6,346 nt of DNA from the NCBI GenBank assembly GCA_013138675.1, contig WTCH01000280.1:1-6346 (forward strand). The letters run 5' to 3'. Below, one piece after another: positions 1 to 5,895 of this stretch. The notes under the pieces are model-generated. The model saw nothing but the letters and a program-made list of their open reading frames with translations, had not been told where the DNA came from and did no database searches. Position 1 is the first letter of the stretch; each line of letters begins with the position of its first letter. This DNA is from Woeseiaceae bacterium. Lineage in GTDB: Bacteria > Pseudomonadota > Gammaproteobacteria > Steroidobacterales > Woeseiaceae. The position numbers were made by a program, and so were the translations under genes.

Positions 1-7
1 GGGCCTG

Positions 8-1153
8 CTATTCCTCAACGTACTCCGTGATCTCGAGATCGAATCCTGAGATCGCGTACATGTGCTTGGGTGCTGATAATACACGGATTTTGGACAAACC
101 GAGGTCGCGCAGAATCTGTGCGCCGACACCGTAAGTCTTCAGTACATTGTCGCCCGCGCGACGTTCTTTCAGGTCATCCTCTGTGTTGCCGAGACCCTCG
201 ACCGATTCCATGAAGTCACGTGACGTTTCCTGGTCTCGCAACAATACGATGACGGCAGCCTCTTCGCGGGCGATGCGTTCGATTGCACTGTGCAGAGGCC
301 AACCCAGGGATCGCGACTGCACGCCAATGACATCCCCCAGCGTATCCTGCAGATGTACTCGAACCAGTGGGTTCTCCGCACCGTCAAGGGTGCCTCTGAC
401 GAGCGCCACGTGCACCGCTCGGTTCACGTGGTCGTCATAAGAAACCATTGTGAACTCGCCGTGCTCGGTCTCGATGACCTGCTCGTCGATACGCTCGACA
501 TTGCGTTCTTTTTCGAGTCGGTAACGAATCAGGTCGGCGATGGTGCCAATCTTGATGTCATGAGCTCGGGCAAACTTCTCGAGGTCCGGACGGCGCGCCA
601 TGGTGCCGTCCTCATTCAGGATTTCAACGATTGCGGCCGATGGCTCCAGACCCGCCAAACGGGCAAGATCACAGCCAGCTTCGGTATGCCCGGCACGCGT
701 TAGCACTCCACCCGGCTGCGCCATGACCGGAAAAATATGTCCAGGCTGGCTCAGGTCCTCGGGCTTGGCATCCGCCGCTACGGCGGCTTGAATCGTGCAC
801 GCCCTGTCATGGGCTGATATGCCGGTAGTAATGCCCTCCGCCGCTTCGATCGATATGGTGAAGTTCGTGGCGTGATGCGCATCGGTATCAGTCACCATCA
901 GCGGTAATCGTAGCTGGGCGCAGCGCTCCCGCGACAACGTCAGGCAGATCAGGCCACGGCCGTGCGTCGCCATGTAATTGACATCCTCGGGCCGCACTTT
1001 CCCGGCCGCCATGATCAGGTCGCCCTCGTTCTCACGATTTTCGTCATCGACCATGATGACCATCTTGCCGGCGCCAATATCGGCAATGATGTCCTCGATA
1101 TCGCTAAACGCAGCGTCGACGGCGCTCGGGTGCAGTGTTGTGTTATCAGCCAT
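8..1153 (-). CDS. ribB: 3,4-dihydroxy-2-butanone 4-phosphate synthase with degenerate GTP cyclohydrolase II-like domain (RibBX type)
   Basis: The N-terminal half (about residues 15-215) is a complete DHBP synthase, which converts ribulose 5-phosphate to the four-carbon precursor of riboflavin. Visible signatures are the acidic loop DDENRENEGDL (36-46), GLIC (67-70), the HHATNFTIS segment (93-101), RAGHTEA (153-159) carrying the metal-ligand His156, and Glu177 in IVEILNEDG. The C-terminal half (about 225-381) has the shape of GTP cyclohydrolase II and keeps YGVGAQILRDLG (341-352). It lacks the three zinc cysteines: the equivalent stretch reads VRVHLQDTLGDVIG. It also lacks the QEGRGIG arginine motif, reading RDQETSRDF instead. 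I infer that this half is not a GTP cyclohydrolase and that an independent ribA is needed elsewhere; such ribBX variants are described in Proteobacteria. The 381-residue length fits a RibBA-type fusion. The start is the ATG at 1153, with AAGGA eight bases upstream. It overlaps the end of ribE by 8 bases, implying translational coupling. The stop is TAG. Confidence 0.95.
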   Translation of the reverse strand: MADNTTLHPSAVDAAFSDIEDIIADIGAGKMVIMVDDENRENEGDLIMAAGKVRPEDVNYMATHGRGLICLTLSRERCAQLRLPLMVTDTDAHHATNFTISIEAAEGITTGISAHDRACTIQAAVAADAKPEDLSQPGHIFPVMAQPGGVLTRAGHTEAGCDLARLAGLEPSAAIVEILNEDGTMARRPDLEKFARAHDIKIGTIADLIRYRLEKERNVERIDEQVIETEHGEFTMVSYDDHVNRAVHVALVRGTLDGAENPLVRVHLQDTLGDVIGVQSRSLGWPLHSAIERIAREEAAVIVLLRDQETSRDFMESVEGLGNTEDDLKERRAGDNVLKTYGVGAQILRDLGLSKIRVLSAPKHMYAISGFDLEITEYVEE

Positions 1154-1784
1154 AACCGTGTTCCTTCAGAAATTCCATCGACAGTCCCTCACCATCCTTC
1201 GCCAGCAGTCGCTCAATATAACGCGCCAGCAGGTCGACCTCGACATTTACATTCGTGCCGACCGCGTAGTCGCCAATGATTGTCACGTCCGCCGTATGCG
1301 GGATGATATTAACCTCGAAACTGGTCGCCGATACATCGTTGACCGTCAGACTGACGCCGTCGACGGTTACGGATCCTTTCCTCGCGACATAACGGGCGAA
1401 TTCTTCCGGGATCTCTACGGTAATTCGGATCGAGCGTGCATCTGCCTTGCGACCCGTCACGGTACCCAGGCAATCGACATGACCACTCACTAGGTGCCCG
1501 CCAAGCCTGTCGCCCAGCGACAGCGACGGCTCGAGATTTACATTGTCCCCGACACCGAGACCGCCGAGACTCGTCACATCGAGTGTCTCGACCGACACGT
1601 CGGTGTCAAAACCGTCGGCGCGCAACGCGACGGCCGTCAGGCACACACCGTTCACGGCGATACTCTCGCCGACCTCATAGGATGCAAATGGCAGGCTGTC
1701 CGACTGCACAGACAGGCGCACGTCACCACCATGTCGCTCAAGCGCCGCAATACTGCCTTTTGCCTGGATAATGCCTGTGAACAT
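1146..1784 (-). CDS. ribE: riboflavin synthase, alpha chain
   Basis: Riboflavin synthase joins two molecules of 6,7-dimethyl-8-ribityllumazine to give riboflavin plus the pyrimidine that re-enters the pathway; it is a cytosolic trimer. The protein has the family's tandem lumazine-binding barrels. The first begins at the invariant MFTGII start and contains SIAVNGVCLT (41-50). The second contains GSVTVDGVSLTVN (137-149), the matching position in the repeat. Other family signatures are GGHLVSGHVD (95-104) and NIIPHT (159-164). At 212 residues it is about the normal length (E. coli about 213). The ATG at 1784 is fixed by the conserved N-terminus. It begins 5 bases after the ribD stop, with only a weak ribosome site, so coupled translation is likely. 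It ends in TGA inside the first codons of ribB. The symbol ribC is also used for this enzyme in some species. Confidence 0.97.
   Translation of the reverse strand: MFTGIIQAKGSIAALERHGGDVRLSVQSDSLPFASYEVGESIAVNGVCLTAVALRADGFDTDVSVETLDVTSLGGLGVGDNVNLEPSLSLGDRLGGHLVSGHVDCLGTVTGRKADARSIRITVEIPEEFARYVARKGSVTVDGVSLTVNDVSATSFEVNIIPHTADVTIIGDYAVGTNVNVEVDLLARYIERLLAKDGEGLSMEFLKEHGYG
1162..1166 (-). promoter_or_regulatory. Shine-Dalgarno sequence of ribB
   Basis: AAGGA on the minus strand lies 8 bases before the ribB ATG, inside the last codons of ribE. It supports the ATG at 1153 as the start despite the 8-base overlap between the genes. Confidence 0.6.
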
Positions 1785-1789
1785 GATGG

Positions 1790-2884
1790 CTAGCCCGCAA
1801 TTCGCGCCGTAATGCGGGTATCAGGGCCCACCTGGCACGTGTCGATGATGTCGAGCGATCGGCGGTCCGACAGTTCGGTCCACGTCGGCGTCCTGAACAT
1901 GCCCATCGTCTCGCTACCCATGATATGGGGTGCCTGATAAATCACAAGCTCGTCCACCAGATCATTGCTGATCAGGTTGCCGGCCAACGCCGGTCCTGCC
2001 TCGACCAGGACATCATTGACCTCGCGCCGGCCGAGATCGTCCAGAACCGCTGCGGCATCGACGAGCCTGTCGACCGCCCGAACCTTGACAATATCGGCAC
2101 CCGCCTCAATCAGCGGACCACGTTTGCTGTCGTCCGTGCAGTACAGCAGCGTAGCGCCCGGCAACGCGAGCATTTCGGCAGAAAGCGGCATGCGAAGGTC
2201 TTTGTCCAGCACAACCCGCAAGGGCTGACGCCCGCACGTCTCAATGTCCGGATCGCGCACGGTGAATGATGGATCGTCCGCGAGCACGGTGCCAATACCG
2301 CTCAGGATGGCGCCTGACCGTGCGCGTAGTCGTTGTACGTCGGCGCGTGATTCCGGCCCGGAGATCCACTCGCTCTGGCCGCTGGCCATCGCGATACAAC
2401 CGTCGATACTGCACGCCATCTTGAGTCGGACGAAAGGCCGGCCGGTCGTCACACGCCGCAGAAACCCGGACAGCTGCTGCTCTATTTGTTCTTTGAGTAC
2501 CCCAACGCGAACCGGGATGCCCACTTTTTCAAGCGCTGCTATTCCCCGACCATTTACGTCCGGATTCGGGTCCTGGATGCCAACCACTACATCAGCCACG
2601 CCAGCATCAATCAGTGCGTCAACACAGGGCGGCGTCTTGCCATGGTGTGAGCAGGGTTCGAGAGTGACGTAGGCGGTTGCGCCTTTCGCGGCGGCTCCCG
2701 CTGCCTCCAGCGCATTGATTTCAGCATGCGCCGCACCGGCGACCTTGTGCCAGCCCTCGCCAACGATGTCGCCATCACTAACCAGCACGCAACCCACCAT
2801 CGGGTTCGGGTGTGCCGTGAACAGGCCTCGCTCCGCGAGCTGCAGCGCCTGCGTCATGAACGCGGTATCGGCCTGATCACTCAT
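1790..2884 (-). CDS. ribD: bifunctional riboflavin deaminase/reductase RibD
   Basis: RibD carries out the second and third steps of riboflavin synthesis: deamination of the pyrimidine made by GTP cyclohydrolase II, then NADPH-dependent reduction of its ribose side chain. The deaminase domain (about 1-145) shows the cytidine-deaminase-like zinc site, HAE (53-55) with His53 and the catalytic Glu55, and PCSHHGKTPPC (77-87) with Cys78 and Cys87. The reductase domain (about 150-364) shows LKMACSIDG (154-162), SEWISG (171-176), SGIGTVLADDP (195-205) and VEAGPALAG (294-302). The usual Arg after SxDG is Cys163 here, a small departure. Its 364 residues match the family (E. coli 367). The ATG at 2884 begins 3 bases after the nrdR stop; no clear Shine-Dalgarno sequence is visible, so coupling to nrdR translation is likely. 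It stops at TAG, 5 bases before ribE. No FMN riboswitch fits in the space upstream. Confidence 0.97.
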   Translation of the reverse strand: MSDQADTAFMTQALQLAERGLFTAHPNPMVGCVLVSDGDIVGEGWHKVAGAAHAEINALEAAGAAAKGATAYVTLEPCSHHGKTPPCVDALIDAGVADVVVGIQDPNPDVNGRGIAALEKVGIPVRVGVLKEQIEQQLSGFLRRVTTGRPFVRLKMACSIDGCIAMASGQSEWISGPESRADVQRLRARSGAILSGIGTVLADDPSFTVRDPDIETCGRQPLRVVLDKDLRMPLSAEMLALPGATLLYCTDDSKRGPLIEAGADIVKVRAVDRLVDAAAVLDDLGRREVNDVLVEAGPALAGNLISNDLVDELVIYQAPHIMGSETMGMFRTPTWTELSDRRSLDIIDTCQVGPDTRITARIAG

Positions 2885-2887
2885 GGA

Positions 2888-3406
2888 TTACTTTTTCTTC
2901 TTGCCCGGAAGGTCGGGTAGTAGAGACATCTGCTCACGTGACGCGGCGGTCTCGGAGATTCGCTGCAGGCGTTTAATCTCTTCCTCAAACTCGGTGATGT
3001 CCTGAAAGCGGCGGTAAACAGAGGCAAACCGGACATAGGCGACCTCGTCGAGTTCGTGCAATTCCTGCATGACGAGCTCACCCACCAATCTTGACGGGAC
3101 TTCGCGTTCGCCCATGGTGCGGAGGCGGTGCACCAGTCGGCCGATGGCCTGTTCAACTTCGTCGCTCGGCACCGGACGCTTCTCGAGCGCACGGATCATG
3201 CTGTTGCGCAGTTTGGACTCGTCAAATGGCTGTCGACTGTTATCGTTTTTTACAAGCCGCGGCATGACCAGCTCGGCCGACTCAAACGTGGTGAAGCGTT
3301 CGTTACAATCGAGGCACTGGCGACGCCTGCGGATTTGCCTACCCTCACCCGCGAGGCGGGAGTCGATCACCTTGGTTTCTTCGTGGCTGCAGAACGGGCA
3401 GTGCAT
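2888..3406 (-). CDS. nrdR: transcriptional repressor NrdR
   Basis: NrdR is the zinc-ribbon/ATP-cone repressor of ribonucleotide reductase operons and senses ATP/dATP. The zinc ribbon is at residues 1-40, with CPFC (Cys3, Cys6) and CLDC (Cys31, Cys34), followed by the basic stretch QIRRRRQ (24-30), which belongs to the DNA-binding surface. The ATP-cone covers about 49-139, beginning RLVKNDNSRQPFDESKL and including VYRRFQDI (130-137). At 172 residues it is longer than E. coli NrdR (149), owing to a charged C-terminal tail ending in four lysines. The start is the ATG at 3406: MHCPFC matches the family N-terminus, and an in-frame TGA lies upstream at 3431-3433. No Shine-Dalgarno sequence precedes this ATG; instead the ATG overlaps the TGA of a possible leader ORF. 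Its place between glyA and ribD is common in Gammaproteobacteria. I saw no NrdR-box in the window, so its targets are elsewhere. Confidence 0.96.
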   Translation of the reverse strand: MHCPFCSHEETKVIDSRLAGEGRQIRRRRQCLDCNERFTTFESAELVMPRLVKNDNSRQPFDESKLRNSMIRALEKRPVPSDEVEQAIGRLVHRLRTMGEREVPSRLVGELVMQELHELDEVAYVRFASVYRRFQDITEFEEEIKRLQRISETAASREQMSLLPDLPGKKKK

Positions 3407-3456
3407 CAGGGCTTGTTTTCGCTGGACCGGTCAACGCGGTGATCGACCAAGTGCAA
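3406..3456 (-). CDS. possible 16-codon leader ORF coupled to nrdR
   Basis: The gap between glyA and nrdR contains a TTG codon six bases after a near-perfect GGAGG. Reading from this TTG gives 16 codons, with predicted peptide MHLVDHRVDRSSENKP, and ends in a TGA that overlaps the nrdR ATG as TGATG. nrdR itself has no ribosome site in this stretch. Ribosomes loaded at the strong site could therefore translate the leader and restart on nrdR. This is inference from spacing: the peptide resembles nothing I recognise, the start is the rarer TTG, and a 16-codon open frame can arise by chance. Confidence 0.35.
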   Translation of the reverse strand: MHLVDHRVDRSSENKP

Positions 3457-3461
3457 GCAGG

Positions 3462-3467
3462 CCCTCC
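3462..3467 (-). promoter_or_regulatory. strong Shine-Dalgarno sequence at the glyA stop
   Basis: GGAGGG follows the glyA TAA directly (TAAGGAGGG on the minus strand). It is the best ribosome-binding sequence noticed in the window but lies more than 50 bases from the nrdR ATG, too far to serve it directly. It is ideally placed for the TTG of the short leader ORF. Confidence 0.5.
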
Positions 3468-3812
3468 TTAGGCGTATACGGGGAACCGTTTACAAAGGTC
3501 GAGGACCTGGCCGCGTACGCGCTCGATCGTCTCCTCGTTATTAATGTCGTCCAGTATATCTGCAATCCAGCCCGTAAGCTCACGGGTCTCATCAGAACCC
3601 ATACCGCGTGTCGTAATGGCGGGTGTGCCGAGGCGCAGACCGCTGGTTACGAACGGCGACTGTGGGTCGTTAGGCACCGCATTCTTGTTAACCGTGATAT
3701 TGGCGCTCCCGAGGGCGGCGTCGGCGTCTTTGCCCGTAATGCCCTGTTCAATCAGGCTCACGAGCATCAGGTGATTGTCGGTGCCGCCAGAAATGCTGGG
3801 ATAGCCGCGCTC

Positions 3813-3828
3813 GGCCAGCACGCTGGCC
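3813..3828 (-). repeat. GC-rich inverted repeat 14 bases after the glyA TAG
   Basis: GGCCAGC and GCTGGCC form a perfect 7-base inverted repeat separated by two bases; in RNA this would be about six pairs with a four-base loop. It starts 14 bases past the internal TAG and covers the last base of the ATG at 3830 on its 5' side. The bases also encode ordinary GlyA residues (ASVLA), so it may be coincidence. Confidence 0.4.
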
Positions 3829-3842
3829 ATGACCTTGGCGTT

Positions 3843-3845
3843 CTA
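3843..3845 (-). other. internal amber codon in glyA
   Basis: The codon is TAG, between GTG TGC and AAC GCC AAG. The homologous E. coli stretch reads VAKNAK and this one VC*NAK, so the stop takes the place of a lysine. One base (AAG to TAG; T to A on the plus strand at 3845) would explain it. No frame change is involved. Confidence 0.9.
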
Positions 3846-4731
3846 GCACACCTGCGCCTGGTAGTCCTTGAACGATGGCTCCATAGCCTCTTTGAACGCT
3901 ACAGCCTTCGCCGCGATCACGTGCTCCAGTGGCCCGCCCTGTGTACCTGGAAAGACCAGCGAATTGAACTTCTTGGTGAGCTCATCGTTCTTGCGCGCGA
4001 GAATCAATCCACCACGCGGACCGCGCAGTGTTTTGTGCGTCGTCGAAGTGACTACATCCGCCAGTGGCACCGGATTCGGGTAATGACCGGTGGCGACGAG
4101 ACCGGCGACATGAGCCATGTCGACCATCAGGTAGGCGCCAACACGGTCGGCGATCTCGCGAAAACGCTGCCAGTCGACAACTCGCGAATACGCCGAGAAA
4201 CCCGCGACAATCATTTTAGGCTTGTGCTCATCAGCCAGCGCCTGTACCTGGTCGTAGTCGATCTCGGCAGTGTCCGCGTTCAGACCGTATTGAATTGCGT
4301 TGTAATTCTTACCCGAGAAATTGACCTTCGAACCGTGCGTCAGGTGACCACCGTCTGCCAGACTCATTCCGAGAACCGTATCGCCGGCCTCACAGAGCGC
4401 CATGTAGGCCGCGCCATTTGCCTGTGATCCTGAATGCGGCTGAACGTTCGCATAGTCGGCGCCAAACAGGGACTTGGCGCGTTCAATGGCCAGCGTTTCC
4501 GAGCTATCGACGTGCTCGCAGCCGCCGTAATAGCGCTTGCCCGGATAGCCCTCGGCATACTTGTTATTCAGGACGCTGCCGTTGGCCTTAAGGACACGGG
4601 GGCTCGCATAGTTCTCAGAGGCAATGAGCTCGATGTGCTCTTCCTGCCGGCGTTCTTCGGCGGCTATTGCGTCGGCGATTTCAGGATCAAATGATGCAAG
4701 CGTCGTAGTTGTGTCGAACATCTGGCGGATA

Positions 4732-4735
4732 CTCC
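4732..4735 (-). promoter_or_regulatory. Shine-Dalgarno sequence of glyA
   Basis: GGAG on the minus strand lies ten bases upstream of the glyA ATG. It supports the start at 4721, which gives an N-terminus of the usual length. Confidence 0.5.
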
Positions 4736-4785
4736 GAGGCGGGGGGCGTCGCGAAAGATGGCGATGGTACCTGTTGCGTCAGATT

Positions 4786-5736
4786 CTAACCAGCCTCGAC
4801 AAACGACTGCACAACACGGGTCCATGCGCGGGCGAGGTTGCGCCGGTTATAGCCGCCGCCACCTGTACCGACGATGCGCCCTCCGCAGTGCTTGTCGGCC
4901 AGCGCACACAAGGCAGTCGCGGCATCGGCGTGCGCCTGTTCCGTGTAACGGAGATGGGTAATGGGATCACCCTCGAGGCTGTCGGCGCCACACTGGAACA
5001 GGATGAATTCAGGCTGCGCATGGTCAATATAAGACTCTATGCGCGACCAGGCTCTCTTGAATTCATCGTCGCCCGCGCCCGGTTCCATCGCGATGTTGAG
5101 CTTCGTGCCACGTGCACGTCCTTTGCCTGTTTCGCTCTCGGCACCCGTGCCCGGGTACAGATTTCGCCCGTCCTCATGAACATCGGCAAAAATCAGGTCA
5201 GGATCATCCTCGAAGCCGTAAAACATGCCGTCACCATGGTGCGCATCGATGTCGACGTACGCGATTCGCTGCAAACCGTGTTTCTTGCGCAGGTGCTCGA
5301 CAGCGACACCGCAATCATTGAATACGCAGAACCCCGCTGCGCAGTTGCGGCCGGCGTGGTGCAACCCGCCAATAGGAACGAACGCTCGTTCTGCGTCCCC
5401 TTGCATAATTGTGTCAACCGCGGCGAGGGTTGTACCGACAACATTGGAAGCCGCGTTGAAAATGCCTGGTAGAGCAGGAGTATCGCCGTCATCGAGAAAT
5501 CCTTTTCCCTCAGAGGACATCCGCGACACTTTGTCGATGTAGTCAGCTGTGTGAAACAACAACAGGTCGTCGACGCTGGCGGCTCGCGGCGCGGCGTACT
5601 GGATAGCGTCACCCAGTCCCGCTTCGGCCAGCTCGTCATGAAACACATCATGCCGATCCAGCCCGAACGGATGTGAGTCGCCGAAGCCGTAGCTGGCGAG
5701 TTCGTCACCCCTGTAAACCAGCACTGGTTTGTTCAT
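4786..5736 (-). CDS. histone deacetylase family (AcuC-like) zinc amidohydrolase
   Basis: This is a bacterial class I/AcuC-like deacetylase, predicted to remove acetyl or acyl groups from lysine side chains or small amines; the substrate cannot be told from sequence. With the ATG at 5736 it has 316 residues. All catalytic elements are present: the general-base His pair in GGLHHAGR (123-130), zinc ligands Asp164 and His166 in DIDAHHGDG (162-170), zinc ligand Asp252 in GADSLEGDP (250-258), and the catalytic Tyr296 in GGGGYN (292-297). GFCVFND (135-141) and LYPGTG (193-198) are further family signatures. The frame stays open upstream to a TTG at 5787, but MNKPVLVY starts in the usual place and the extra 17 residues look like upstream sequence. 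The ribosome site is weak. It stops at TAG, 64 bases before glyA on the same strand, so cotranscription is possible. It diverges from the globin-sensor gene. Confidence 0.93.
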   Translation of the reverse strand: MNKPVLVYRGDELASYGFGDSHPFGLDRHDVFHDELAEAGLGDAIQYAAPRAASVDDLLLFHTADYIDKVSRMSSEGKGFLDDGDTPALPGIFNAASNVVGTTLAAVDTIMQGDAERAFVPIGGLHHAGRNCAAGFCVFNDCGVAVEHLRKKHGLQRIAYVDIDAHHGDGMFYGFEDDPDLIFADVHEDGRNLYPGTGAESETGKGRARGTKLNIAMEPGAGDDEFKRAWSRIESYIDHAQPEFILFQCGADSLEGDPITHLRYTEQAHADAATALCALADKHCGGRIVGTGGGGYNRRNLARAWTRVVQSFVEAG

Positions 5737-5765
5737 GGTCCATTTGCTCAACCTAACGTCGCGCC

Positions 5766-5793
5766 AGCATACCGAAGAGGCCAACAATCACAA
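5766..5793 (-). promoter_or_regulatory. possible sigma-70 promoter of the deacetylase gene
   Basis: On the minus strand TTGTGA (5793-5788) and TATGCT (5771-5766) are 16 bases apart, each matching the consensus at four of six positions. Transcription would start about 20-25 bases before the ATG at 5736. The match is moderate and rests on inspection alone. Confidence 0.3.
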
Positions 5794-5866
5794 ATCGCCT
5801 GGTGTACGTAGTAGCCCGAATTGCTGCTATTACATTCATACAGCGAGAATATTAGTGACTCTGGCA

Positions 5867-5883
5867 CAAGCTCGCGTAGCTTG
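5867..5883 (+). repeat. inverted repeat just upstream of the globin-sensor start
   Basis: CAAGCT and AGCTTG form a perfect 6-base inverted repeat around a 5-base spacer (CGCGT). The right arm touches the GGGGA that would be the ribosome site for the GTG at 5896. It could be an operator in the divergent promoter region or a small hairpin over the ribosome site; chance is also possible at this length. Confidence 0.35.
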
Positions 5884-5895
5884 GGGATTTCGATC

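Larger units (their letters stand above)
3468..4721 (-). pseudogene. glyA: serine hydroxymethyltransferase, interrupted by an in-frame TAG
   Basis: SHMT is the PLP enzyme that converts serine plus tetrahydrofolate to glycine plus methylene-tetrahydrofolate. Read through the stop, the frame gives 417 codons, the same length as E. coli GlyA. Codons 1-292 (4721 to 3846) carry ELIASENY (31-38), NKYAEGYPGKRYYGG (53-67), HSGSQAN (96-102), DMAHVAGL (201-208) and the PLP lysine Lys230 in TTHKT. Codon 293 (3843-3845) is TAG. The same frame then continues without other lesions to the normal PVYA C-terminus at 3468. It includes SGGTDNH, ITVNKN, NDPQSPF and the substrate-carboxylate Arg363 in SGLRLGTPAITTRG. 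The N-terminal piece alone lacks the C-terminal domain and Arg363, so it should be inactive. The start is the ATG at 4721, with GGAG ten bases upstream. The deacetylase gene ends 64 bases upstream. It could be a fresh nonsense mutation, a sequence error, or a read-through site; the call that this is glyA is secure. Confidence 0.93.
5737..5895. promoter_or_regulatory. divergent intergenic region between deacetylase and globin-sensor genes
   Basis: These 159 bases separate two divergently transcribed starts, so both promoters should lie here. It is more AT-rich than its flanks around 5820-5860. It holds a moderate promoter candidate for the deacetylase and the 6-base inverted repeat near the sensor start. 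I could not pick a convincing promoter for the sensor gene. Confidence 0.5.

Noticed and set aside
2885..2887. FMN riboswitch or independent promoter ahead of the riboflavin genes
   Set aside because: ribD begins only three bases after nrdR and the rib genes are packed or overlapping, leaving no room for the roughly 120-base FMN aptamer. I saw none in the glyA-nrdR gap either.
3468..3830. The glyA 3' fragment as a separate 120-codon gene starting at ATG 3830
   Set aside because: It is only the C-terminal domain of SHMT in the same frame, without the PLP lysine. The AAGG before this ATG is only two bases away, too close for a normal ribosome site. It is better described as part of interrupted glyA.
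3843..3845. TAG as a recoded sense codon (pyrrolysine or an alternative genetic code)
   Set aside because: ribBX, ribD and the deacetylase all end at TAG at positions expected for their families, so TAG works as a stop here, and SHMT has no known role for a special residue at this site.
3069..4427. Long open frame of 452 codons on the plus strand across nrdR and glyA
   Set aside because: It is antisense to two clearly recognisable, conserved genes, and its translation shows no coherent family motifs. Long opposite-strand frames are expected in GC-rich coding DNA.
4722..4785. Rho-independent terminator between the deacetylase gene and glyA
   Set aside because: No stable stem followed by a T-run is present on the minus strand; the gap contains only a C/G-rich tract and the glyA ribosome site.
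4783..4788. TAGAAT on the minus strand as a -10 box for glyA
   Set aside because: It matches five of six positions but has no reasonable -35 element 16-18 bases upstream, and it overlaps the deacetylase stop codon.
4624..5472. 282-codon open frame on the plus strand across the glyA start and the deacetylase gene
   Set aside because: It is a shadow of the deacetylase coding sequence, which has full catalytic motifs; the plus-strand translation has no recognisable domain.
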